Positions 37,301 through 48,700 of a stretch of DNA of 64,000 nt are shown here, in pieces. The notes under the pieces were generated by a model. It did not search any database and had not been told where the DNA came from. It saw nothing but the letters and a program-made list of their open reading frames with translations. The stretch covers positions 9,277,429 to 9,341,428 of the forward strand of contig OZ037769.1 of assembly GCA_964035545.1 (NCBI GenBank). Direction: 5' to 3'. Made by a program: the position numbers and the translations under genes. Source of the stretch: Bugula neritina. Lineage: Eukaryota > Bryozoa > Gymnolaemata > Cheilostomatida > Bugulidae. The stretch's first letter is position 1, and each line of letters starts with the position of its first letter.

Positions 37301-40095
37301 TGAGAGAATATAATATATAAACTAGAGAGAATATAATATATAAACTAGAGAGAATATAATATATAAACTAGAGAGAATATAATATATAAACTAGAGAGAA
37401 TATAATATATAAACTAGAGAGAATATAATATATTAACTAGAGAGAATATAATATATAAACTGGAGAGAATATAATATATTAACTAGAGAGAATATAATAT
37501 ATAAGCTGAGAGAATATAATATATAAACTAGAGAGAATATAATATATAAACTAGAGAGAATATAATATATAAACTAGAGAGAATATAATATATAAACTAG
37601 AGAGAATATAATATATAAGCTGAGAGAATATAATATATAAACTAGAGAGAATATAATATATAAACTAGAGAGAATATAATATATAAACTAGAGAGAATAT
37701 AATATATAAACTAGAGAGAATATAATATATAAACTAGAGAGAATATAATATATAAACTAGAGAGAATATAATATATAAACTAGAGAGAATATAATATATA
37801 AACTAGAGAGAATATAATATATAAGCTGAGAGAATATAATATATAAACTAGAGAGAATATAATATATAAACTAGAGAGAATATAATATATAAACTAGAGA
37901 GAATATAATATATAAACTAGAGAGAATATAATATATAAACTGGAGAGAATATAATATATTAACTAGAGAGAATATAATATATAAGCTGAGAGAATATAAT
38001 ATATAAACTAGAGAGAATATAATATATAAGCTGAGAGAATATAATATATAAACTAGAGAGAATATAATATATAAACTAGAGAGAATATAATATATAAACT
38101 AGAAAGAATATAATATATTAACTAGAGAGAATATAATATATAAACTAGAGAGAATATAATATATAAGCTGAGAGAATATAATATATAAACTAGAGAGAAT
38201 ATAATATATAAACTAGAGAGAATATAATATATAAACTAGAGAGAATATAATATATAAACTAGAGAGAATATAATATATAAACTGGAGAGAATATAATATA
38301 TTAACTAGAGAGAATATAATATATAAGCTGAGAGAATATAATATATAAACTAGAGAGAATATAATATATAAACTAGAGAGAATATAATATATAAACTAGA
38401 GAGAATATAATATATAAACTAGAGAGAATATAATATATAAACTAGAAAGAATATAATATATTAACTAGAGAGAATATAATATATAAACTAGAGAGAATAT
38501 AATATATAAGCTGAGAGAATATAATATATAAACTAGAGAGAATATAATATATAAACTAGAGAGAATATAATATATAAACTAGAGAGAATATAATATATAA
38601 ACTAGAGAGAATATAATATATAAGCTGAGAGAATATAATATATAAACTAGAGAGAATATAATATATAAACTAGAGAGAATATAATATATAAACTAGAGAG
38701 AATATAATATATAAACTGAGAGGATATAATATATAAGCTGAGAGAATATATTGTATAAACTAGAGAGAATATATTGTATAAACTAGAAGAACATATGGTA
38801 TAGGTTGAGGACTCTTACACACCTTTGGCCACAGCAGGCAGTTTAATTGCATCGAGATTCACATCTAGTTGAGAATCAGAGCTTGCACTGACAGAGTGGC
38901 TTCTCTTTGGATAACTGAACCTACTAAACATATCATCTGCTAGTCAATGATAACTTATAGATTACAATTGTAACTCTATAGCAAACTCTACATATCATCA
39001 ATTAATTGCTTTCTATGAAGATAAAATACCAATATTTATATAACATACCAGGTTCTAAGAAACCAGGTATTTTTATATTCACAATTATTTACTTGTTATA
39101 TTTGCACTGCACCTAAAGGTCCACAGATGGAAATGTGGTTACCACATCACCAACCACTAACAGGGAAAAGCTAGCACTCCGTATATTTTTTGCATCATTA
39201 GAAAATTTACCTTATAACAAATTTACTTAAACATATCCAATTAAGTTTCTATCAATCAAAAAATACTAACGTTTTCGAATTCATGCCCGCTCTCAATTGA
39301 AGTCTGACCAATCATTTAGTAAATAATTACAAACCTTCCAAGTCGTTTACCAGCTGATGGTGGCTTAGAGAGCTGTTGCACAGAGAAGGTCGAGTCTTTA
39401 GCAGAATTTGCACTAGTATCCTTCAAGAAGCTGAAATCAGGAAGGCAACGGGTTTGTTGAGTTTTATCAGGACTGAGTGTCTGTAGACTGTCTTCTTCCA
39501 CAACACATGGGAAGCTACTACTCCACATCTGAGAGGCTTCTGGACTTTTTGCTGGGCTTGTTGACAGATCTTTAACTACAAATACTTCCCCATTGTACTT
39601 TCTTATGCATAAGGAATAATGTACAACGCTAAACACAAGAATGATTATGCTAGTCACCACTATTATCTGCAGACTGTTTAGCTGATGGAGAAGTTCGCTT
39701 ATTAGTAGAATCTTTTATGTCAAGTCTATTGGCTGATTCTTCAGATAGGGACAGCCAATCAGTGTTAGCACCAGAAAACAACTCTTCATCATTCTCAAGT
39801 TGTTTAGCCAATTCTAAAATGTTGAGCAACTAAAATAATATATTTGTTAGACTTTGAGGCAAACGAATGCAAGCATTTAAAAAATAATAAGACATAACAT
39901 AGGAGGCGTTGTCACCTCATTTCATATCTTACCATCACTATCATCTACAGTGTGAGGCAGCTCTTTGCTACAAGGAAAGTCAAAGTTCAGGGAGTACTGA
40001 CTAATCCTTTCAGAAAAAAGATCTTGACTAATTTTTGTTGAGCTCTGAAGTGAACATCGATTTTCTTCTTTGTCTGAGTCTGACCAATAATCCAT
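22364..40095 (-). CDS. large tandem-BRCT protein, BRCA1/BARD1-type C-terminus, no RING found
   Basis: Nineteen in-phase exons give about 1637 residues: 39933-40095, 39658-39813, 39351-39575, 38823-38939, 35597-35749, 35282-35347, 34577-34663, 32253-34072, 31718-31858, 31306-31462, 29759-30487, 29371-29523, 28357-28505, 27046-27174, 25875-25989, 24351-24452, 24093-24214, 23723-23830, 22364-22585. BRCT1 (from 1416) has LSKEQKRMVDN, VTHVLTSMDA, TLKYMLAVLEAKWVV and the BRCT Trp at 1488. BRCT2 has LFAGCEFYLVGDF, closest to BARD1, and VTPSWLLDSIAHY, closest to BRCA1. Thr1423 and Lys1472 fit the phosphoserine-binding pair. The middle is Ser/Lys-rich and disordered with NLS-like PVKKRKFD and RRSARLSRK. 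BRCA1/BARD1 proteins act in DNA double-strand-break repair in the nucleus; MDC1, 53BP1 and MCPH1 are alternatives. No RING, FHA, Tudor or ankyrin was found. An in-frame stop precedes the ATG. The exon 3/4 junction is ambiguous. Confidence 0.82.
24895..25425. repeat. minisatellite of AGAGAGTATATAACA type in BRCT gene intron 15
   Basis: About 530 bp of short units alternating AGAGAGTATATAAC, AGAGAGAGATATAAC and AGAGAGGTATAAC. It lies in the intron between the two exons of BRCT1. The long open frames on the minus strand here are repeat artefacts. Confidence 0.95.
25990..28356 (-). other. BRCT gene introns 13-14: nothing further seen
   Basis: Apart from the exon at 27046-27174, this stretch is unique-looking A+T-rich intron. 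I saw no mobile-element coding, RNA gene or tandem array. Confidence 0.5.
28540..28735. repeat. AGT/TAG trinucleotide array in BRCT gene intron 12
   Basis: Nearly 200 bp of TAG triplets with occasional AAG and AAT triplets. Poly-Val, poly-Thr and poly-Leu frames across it are artefacts. Confidence 0.95.
29376..29432 (-). repeat. coding GTCT/GTGT microsatellite encoding a TDTQ run
   Basis: A (GTCTGTCTGTGT)-type repeat inside BRCT gene exon 12. On the coding strand it gives SDSQTDTQTDTQTDTQK and a further DTQ, so one SQ and four TQ pairs. Its 12-bp unit keeps frame. It ends next to the exon's splice donor. Confidence 0.85.
34463..34566. repeat. 34-bp tandem repeat, three copies, BRCT gene intron 7
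   Basis: TACATGCTGACAACAGTGTG starts at 34463, 34497 and 34531. The copies are identical but for one base near the end of the third. The array ends about 10 bp short of exon 7 (34577-34663), just past its splice donor. Confidence 0.95.
35780..36712. repeat. satellite block A, 21-bp monomer, BRCT gene intron 4
   Basis: About 44 copies of a 21-bp unit of the form TACTAGAGAGACAGTATGATA, with C/T and G/A variants. It begins close to exon 5 and passes directly into block B. Reverse-strand frames made of (YHTISLV)n or (SYCLSSI)n are repeat artefacts. Confidence 0.97.
36713..38800. repeat. satellite block B, 23-bp monomer, BRCT gene intron 4
   Basis: About 90 copies of a 22-23-bp unit of the form AACTAGAGAGAATATAATAT plus ATA. 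Monomer variants contain AAGCTGAGAG, ATTAACTAG or AAACTGGAG. It shares the CTAGAGAGA core with block A. Variant order repeats at long range near its right end. Confidence 0.97.
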
Positions 40096-42724
40096 CTTAT
40101 TATTTAAAACAGTGGGCTAATACAACCTAAAACATATTTATATAATTCAGTAACACAGCAATACTATTAGTAAATCTATTTAAATCAAATGACAGTTGAT
40201 TCAAAACAATATAATTTCAAAGATTTCATGCAGATAGTAGCCATGAACAGCGACATCAGCTTATATGTTTACTTAATACCTCACAGCTAGGTTCAAGTTC
40301 TGATGATTCAAGTACATGAAACTATTTGACTGAGTCAACTAGTTACATTGACACAACTAGACTGGCTCCATTTCAACTGACTTACTCATTTAAGACAACA
40401 AAAAGATTTCTAAAATAAAATTAAACTAATCATTATGACAAATGTTTATAGTCTTATGTGGTAACCATTGTAATTTTATCAATTAGTAGGGCTCACTATT
40501 TGACAACATTATTAACTTTCATTATTGGATTTAGTTTCAATTCAAATGACTCGACTAACTTTTTATTTATAATGGCGTAGAGTACAATAAGGAGGAAGCA
40601 GCATGCTTCAACATTTCAATCTATTGTATCAATAATTTATCAACAGGTTTGCACAGTATTGCAATTTTTGTGAACATATACTACTTTAACTTAGTGTTGG
40701 TATACTTATGCACCACAGCCACAAGAAAATGCCAAGGCAATATAAATGGGCGGCTGCAATGAATACTCCACTCGAAGCAGCCTATATGGTCCTAGTAACA
40801 CTCAACCTGTAATTCACCAGCTTGTCACATGTGGAAATCAAGTTTTTTATGTTATTCTTTATTAAATAGAATCCTGATAAGAACAGCCATTTACAACTTT
40901 CTGCTCATTTTACACCGAACTGTTAATATTGCAAACCAACTTAATTCTGCATCATATCAATGCTGTGAAAAAATTATTTGTGATCAGAACCCCATGTGGG
41001 TGCTGCAAATTTTATAATAGGCTGATTTAAGCTCTTTAAAGCTTTAAGGGGAGACAGTTTGACCAAGTTTAGTAACTTGCATTGTTAAACTTTTGCAAAT
41101 GTGACTGAGCAAACAGAGAATAAATTGCAGAGTAACTCCAAGGCATGCTACCTCAAGTTTACCCAATTTTAATATTTTTCCTGAAAATTAACATGATGTA
41201 CTTGAAGGTTTTTTTTCTAAAAGTTATAATTTGTCACTAATTAACATTATAAATAGCTAGTTTGCAACAATTTTTTATTTCAACATAGCAAATATTACTT
41301 TGGCCTTAGAATTGTAGCTAAGAAATCTTCTCTTCAAAATGTCAGTATGAGCATACTACTGGCAAGCAGGATGATGGTGCAAATGAAATCAATGAGGTTG
41401 TTGGTATAGTGTATGAATGCAGCAGGCCCAGAGTCTTGTGGAAATCTGAGGTCAACTAGCAGCCTAACTGAAAATTCTAGTTTACTAGTAACTAGTACCA
41501 GGCTACTATACCAATATAGCTATGCTCATATTTATTTTGTCGCCCCCTTTTGTATGTGTGATTGTGAGTGAATCTTATTAACAAAGCTCAATTTTTGTGC
41601 AAGCACTAGCAAAATTAAGGTTGAGAGTATACCGTATGGAGCTGAATACAGAACGAGGATAAGTCATTCACCTTTAGTTTCAGTGATCATTATAATAGTT
41701 ATAATTTTAATTATCAAATTAATTTTAAATAATAATATTATGATTAACTTTAACTTTAGTCTTTAAGGCAAAAATCACTACATTTACTTTTAGTTTTACT
41801 TAAATCTGAATAGTACAGTCTTAATATTATAAGTACTATTACTATTAGCACTAGTATTACTAATACTACAACTAGTGAACTACAACTTAGTGAGATACAG
41901 TCATACTCAGAGTCATATTGATACTGATAGTGATACAGAGTTAGTCACTTAGTGAGTTACTCAGATACTCATACTGACAGTGACTACTGATTAAACCCTA
42001 AGCCTAAGAGCTAAGAGTAAGAGTCTGAGTGGGTCAGTACTCAGTAGCCGTAGGTCTAGTCTCGTTATGATGATCATAATGATAATCACTTTGACTTTAA
42101 GTTTATCATAATGATAATGATAATATTTAAATAATAATAATATTATTAATGTTCAACTTTATGCTATTGTTAAACTTAATCGTCAATTTTAAATTAATGT
42201 ATAACATCAACTACAAGATTAACTTTAAGTATAACTATAAGTATAAGTTATGACTATAAGTATAAGTGTAACTATAGTGATAGTGATACTGATAGTCTCT
42301 AAGTCTAACTTCTAAGTATAAGATTAAGTATAACTAATACAGTAATAGTAATACTAATACTAATAGTAATACTATAACTATAAGTTAGTTAATAAGTATA
42401 AGTATTAGTATAAGTATAACTATAAGTATTACTAAAACCAAAGGAGTACAGGTAAATGGGTAAATCTAGTAATTATTAATTTCATTATGAGTTGAAAAAT
42501 ATTTATATTAGTGACGTTATAAGTATAACAAATCCATACATCGATAATCTTGATAACGTTAACATGATCATCATCATGATGATGATTCCATACGCTGTAT
42601 GGATGTTTGCAAACGACCCGCCACCATTGAAAGCTTATTAATGCTAGTTGATGATTACATGAAAAAACAACAGACCTCATTGGAAAATAACCATGCGCAT
42701 GCTTGATAACTCTGTTTTCAAACG
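40096..42724. promoter_or_regulatory. BRCT gene/CEP72 head-to-head intergenic region
   Basis: A 2.6-kb gap between divergent start codons. No RING or other coding exon was found on either strand. From 41,690 to 42,440 it is dominated by degenerate runs such as AAGTATAACTATAAGTATAA and AGTAATACTAATACTAATAG, like those upstream of PRODH and CCT3. A CATGATCATCATCATGATGA segment near 42,570 is palindromic. The CEP72 start region at 42,690-42,735 is locally G+C-richer. Confidence 0.5.
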
Positions 42725-45700
42725 ATGGCGGCGTTAGCAACACCTATTTCAGAGGACTGGATTAGGGAAAGAGTTGGGTTAGATCATGAAAATCTAGGTA
42801 AGGAAAAACCTTGTTTTGAAATTGAAGTAATATTTTTTTACATGTTTTATAAATTTTTTATTTGAACATGAATTTACCTTCTGGCTGCCGCTTTACACTA
42901 ACTCCTAAGTCTTAGAAGTTCACTAGTACAGTAGTACTAGTAGTAGTACTAGTACTAGTAGTGGTAGTGGTAGTAGTACTGGTTGTAGTAGTACTGGTAG
43001 TAGTAGTATTGGTAGTAGTAGTACTAGTACTAGTAGTAGTACTAGTACTAGTAGTAGTAGTACTGGTAGTACTAGTTGGGCACTTGGTCTTGGACCACAA
43101 TAGTCAATATGAATATGAATAAAATTATCATAATATTATTTGTATTATATCAATATGAGTATCACTATATGAATTAGAATATTATCATAATCATATTGAT
43201 ATATCATATAGTTATATGAATAATTATGGATGAGTTCTTTAAGTTTCAAGTTCTAACTCTAAGTCATTTACTGATTTACTTTTAGAGCTCGTCTTACAGT
43301 TACTATAAGATTAAACGTAAGTGTAAAATCAGGGATAACTGCCAGTCTGCTACATAGTACATGTGCAGTCATGCTCATGCTGTACTACTACCACTACTAC
43401 TGCTAGACTAATAGTAATCATGATCACCTGTAACGAAAGTCATAGTCACATATCATTATTGTTGTAGTTTTATGCGAGTAACTACTGTGTGTGGGTATGT
43501 GCGTGTATAAAAAGCTAGAACATAACTCTTTGTATTTATCCAAGAAAGAGACCTGCGAGTATTTCGAAAATGATAATAAATATTTACAGACATAGCATTT
43601 GACAAAAGATATCAGGTAAAACGGTTGTGCAACATCGGAACCATAAATGAATAGTAATGCTAGTTAAATGTCCTTGGGCGCATGAATTGTCCTGCTTATA
43701 TAGAAAAGCTTAATCTTGATTGGCTCCACAAGTTCCGATCTCCCTGCGGATGGCTATCTGCAGCGGAGGCCGCTGTTCCGCCTAGAAGAGTGTGCGGAAT
43801 CCCAAGAGTGCCGTCATGCGGCACGTATGTGAGTGTCATAGTTAAAAATAGGAACGTGTACAGTACAGTTAGTCGAGTAGACTATGGTCTATATTGTGCT
43901 AAAGGGAAGGGGATAGCATTATGTATGCCACAACCATTGCAGTATTCACAAGTAACAGTTAAGGAGTTATACTTATACTTGGAAAACTTGTACTTGTAGA
44001 GAACTTGTACAAGTTAATTACTGTTATTAATGCATATGTTATTGCCATTAGAATTACTGTTGGTCATTAATAAAATAAATTATAACACCAAGTATGAAAT
44101 TAATTAAAGTAAGATAATTTTATTGGTACTATTTGTCATAATGTTAGTGTTACGAGAATAAAATGAAAACTTTTTCTTCAAATATTAAATATGTTTTGAT
44201 GGGCTTTAGTTTATAATTGTAAACGATTTTTTTCAACTGAAATGTCATGTTATCTGTGAGGTAATGAATATACGTTCTAAGAAAAGTAAGGTTGTATGAT
44301 AGCTTGTATTGGAGAAATTAGAATCATTGATGAGATGATTAGTTACTCACTTTTGTAAACTCATTCCGGGCTTCTATTTTTATCCATTACTTTGCAAAAA
44401 CTTAATTAATAGTTTAATAAAAAGTTAACCCCAAAACATTTCAAGTGGCTTTTGTTTGTTTTTTTCTGCAATGAATGAAAATAGCAACTGAATTGTATCT
44501 ATTACAAGTTTTCATCACAACTAGGTTCATGCTTGAGAAATAATTCTATTGAGTTGGATATCTGAACATTTTAAGTTTTAAATAATTAATTAGAAGAGAG
44601 TTTTGCTATAATTGTGATGATGCTATGTGGTTTCTGTTCACTTTTTAGTCAGACAGGGTAGGCTTATTTGTGCCACATTCTGTCGTGGTCATTAAGAGTA
44701 CTATCTTTATGCTCTCTGTTTAGTTACAAATGTTGAATACTTCAAGTGAAAAAAATTAGTTATTTAAATCAAGTATTTTGTTATTCCTTTGGTCACAGGG
44801 AAGTTCTAAAAAGTAGTGTTGCTTTTCTGTAAGCCAGATATAGCCTATGTACCTGATTAACTCGTTTTCTATTGATATTGCTTCAAAATAAGCTAATGGC
44901 GGCAAAAATGTTTTTATACTTTATTTCACAATCATTGTTGTAGAAGATGTAAAATCATTAGCATTACCTGGTACATATCATGAGAAGATAACTTCACTCG
45001 GAAAGTCTTTGCATAAGTTTACCCGTTTGAAAAGTTTGGACTTATCACGTAATAGTTTAGACACTTTAAAGGTATGGTATATCTTTAGAAATTTAATTTG
45101 TTTGCTTTTAATTTGTTGTACACAACTGTATTCCATGTAATAATTAAATTTCATGTCAAGTTAAATGTATAGTTTTGCAAAATATGCTAATATTCTCATG
45201 TGAATTGTTGTAGGGGCTAGAGAACTGTACATTGCTAGAAAATGTCAATTTGTACTACAACAATTTGAGTACGCTGGAAGATGTGGCTCCACTGCGTTTC
45301 AATTCTACTATCACCAACCTAGACCTTCGACTGAACCCTGTTGCTCGCACTGAGGCTGACTATCGTCTGTTTGTAGTCAACATTCTACCGAATTTAAAGA
45401 TCTTAGGTATGCATTTTCAAGAACAGTAACCACGCACTGTCAGTTTCTCAGTTTGCTATCAAGTTACTGTTTGCTTATTTTTAATTTCAAGATGACCGCC
45501 CAGTAAGAGAAAGTGAAAGAGAGGCTGCAACTTCACATTTTAGCTCCACTGAGTCTAAAGATGAAAAGGAAGCTTCTAAACCAACAAAATCTACGTCTAG
45601 CAAAAGCAGAATAATTCCGTCTGGTATTTCACATTCTTTCACTTCAATAAAGTCTGAGTGATGGCATTCACAGTTTTTGATGTCATTTTTAACCCACACT

Positions 45701-48700
45701 CAATCTTTATTTCCTAAGTTTAGTAATTTTTGCTAAATTCCCTGTTACAAGAACTAGTCATCATAAGTTTAAATTGAACTAGTTCCGCAGTATTTTTCAC
45801 TTTGCTATCTGTTACTTGAAGGCATTGTAAGTGGGAGCACCATGGATGCAGAAGATAGGGCGGTACTTACACTTCTGGCCAACTGTGAAGCTGGTTTACC
45901 TCAGAATACTGGCTCCTCGGTGACCATGCCAGTCGCAGAGAATTACCAATTATCTGGTCAGTGCTTTTAATTGTTGTATCAATTTCAAAGATGAATAATT
46001 CAAAGACTTAAAGTGTCAATATTGTTGTGCAACTTTTTTGTAGTACAAAGAAGTTTAAAGGAAGCTTGCAATGGAGCAGATGTGTGATGTTATGTATAAT
46101 ATTGGTTTTTGAAACTTAAGTTTATGTATATTGTGTCTAAAAGTTTAATTTTACTCATACTCTTGCATTACATGCCAAGATACTAATACTTTTTGGTCCA
46201 CAAAACAAATTTGTTCAAGTCACATGTTAGAATAGTTGGAGAAACCTAATTGGAAGATATTTACCTGCTGCAGTATATTTGCGATCTTTCTAGTTATAGT
46301 TTGTATATCTATTTTGACCATATATGAAATAAGAAGTGCCCATGTGCGTTGACTATAAGCATTCATATTCTATGCAGAGTTGAAAGCTTTAGGCGAGCAA
46401 GAGTTAGGGGTGACTGAGGAGAGTGCAGGTGTGAGGTTTGCACCTGAGTTAGATAATGAGAGAGCCAGTTACTACCAGGCTAGATATCCTAATATACCAA
46501 CCCACAGGTAGGCAGCACACCGATTTTGTAATGTTTGCTGCATTCAACTAGACATTGCAGGCTCTTTCTTAGATTGGTTGAAGTTTCCTTAGATAAACTA
46601 TTGTAACATTAGCCCATTTCTCTGTCTATAGGGACACATGTGAGTCTAATATTCTGTCATATCTAGGAGCATATTGAATGTAGAATAGAGACACTAGTAC
46701 ATTTGAAATGAAACATCTATTATACTCGTGACTATTCTGTGTTAATGCACATATATAGAACTTGCCTGAAAGTTCATTTGTTGTTATAATAGACTGTCTG
46801 AGATTGCGATTAGCGATGTCGCTAAACAGGAAGTTGATGCTTATACTAGCTATAAAGGTCAAGGCCATTTCACTCCAAATCCAGATATTTTACCTGAAGT
46901 CACCAGCCAGAAGTCTAGGTATGTACCTTGCGCTGTGCTAAGACTAGAGTTATTAACTTTGTTTTACTCGAAGCAGCACATAGACCATACTGTGTTGAAT
47001 AGCAATCGGTTTGGATTCTCACGTGTCATGCACATATGCTTACAGTGTTGCTGTAGCAACCAATGGCAGGTGATAATACACAGTTTTTAATACTTGTGTA
47101 AAATTCTACTGTTTATCGAATTTATTATTACTTTCTATTTTACAGTTTGCCCTAAGTTATCTCACTATTTAGCCTTTTATGTTGCTTCAACTTTGCGTAG
47201 TTAATCAGTAGGCATTGAAGGAGCTACAGTTGAGTGTTCACACTAAATATGCTGTGAATGTCTTGCTTATACTTGAAGTAGGGTGATAGGAAACTGTCCA
47301 TTCACAACAAATCATGTTGTGTTCACATAGCTTTGTTTCCCATGTCTATGCAAGCTCTTCGGTCTATAATTTGTTAGATGATTATGTAGCTAAGTTTGAG
47401 ACACAGTCTTATTTTGGCGAATGCCGGCTATTAAATCACATGCCCCTCTCACATGCCCCTCTCACATGCCCCTCTCTCATGCCCCTCTCACATGCCCCTC
47501 TCACATGCCCCTCTCTCATGCCCCTCTCTCATGCCCCTCTCACATGCCCCTCTCTCATGCCCCTTTCTCATGCCCCTTTCTCATGCCCCTCTCACATGCC
47601 CCTTTCTCATGCCCCTCTCACATGCCCCTCTCACATGCCCAAGTGTTGTTAATCTTGTTATGCTTTGTTTTTGAGTAGCTCTCCAGGCAGTGCTAATGTT
47701 GACTGTCAGCATAGCAGCGGCAGCGGTGATTGTGCTGATCCAAATCTCATTAGCTTGTTGGATCTTGTTGACAAATATTGGAATGGGTCCAAGTCTCTCC
47801 ATGACAATAAAAAGTTTATGAGTGAGTTGAATGTCTGTACCCCAACAGTGTAACTTCTATAACTTTGTGTGCTGCTTGTAACCATTGAACTTTAACTATA
47901 GTTTCAGTTCAGTGCTTGTAACTACGTGTAACAGTAATTTTAGTGGTATCGAAGAGTTATCTTTTCATTGTATAATGAGTATTGGAGCAACAGCTTGTAA
48001 ATTAATCAACTTGATAGGAATATAATAATGTCTCTTTCCTTAGTTGTGCCTAGTGTCTGCACACATTGGTGAGATATGTGTCGTACAAGAAGGTGTATCA
48101 TACAGATATATTTCTCTTAGTCTGGTGCAGCTAGACTCATTATGTAACTTATGCTGTTATATACATCTAGAGTTAGCTGCTGATATACATGCCAACATAG
48201 TGGCCGAAGGTTCTGCTGTACTAAGAACACAGATCCAACAGTTGAAGAAAGACAACTCCGAACTTTTGGATACAGCCTTAGCTAATGAAGGGCTAAAAAG
48301 AGTAAAAGTGAAATTGGATCAGTCAGAAGTGGAAATGGTATTATGTATATTCTGTTTCATGAAACCGTATACCAAATCCAGTCTTTGTATGCTTGTGTAA
48401 TATACTAATTGTTATTTTATTGACATGTATTTCTAAGTGATTGTTTTATATTAGTTGATAGCAAGCAGCATTCTAATACATCTATTCATAAATTAATGGG
48501 GTAAAATTTTATCAATTTCCTTGATAAGTTATACTAATATAATAAATGTCTTGAACAACTTCTATGTGGATGTCCCTGCAGTCAGTTACTAATGGGAGAC
48601 ATCTTCCAGTTTGCTAAGGCTTCATGAATATTACTTACTTTTAGAATAAGCTGAGATCTGATTTAACAGAGCTTCAGTTTGAGAACAATAAACTACGTCT

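Noticed and set aside
34463-38800. Direct repeats that might look like a CRISPR array
   Set aside because: Repeats are head-to-tail without unique spacers and sit in introns of an animal gene; they are minisatellites and satellites.
40096-42724. Search for RING exons of a BRCA1 homologue upstream of the BRCT gene
   Set aside because: No C-x2-C/C-x-H patterned open stretch with splice sites was found on the minus strand; an in-frame stop precedes the ATG at 40,095.
43682-43999. 105-codon + strand open frame in CEP72 intron 1
   Set aside because: Contains the three-hairpin region, has no family resemblance and lies between well-supported CEP72 exons on the same strand.
47314-47678. Proline/histidine-rich frames of 73-112 codons
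   Set aside because: Translation of the CATGCCCCTCTCA minisatellite in all three frames.
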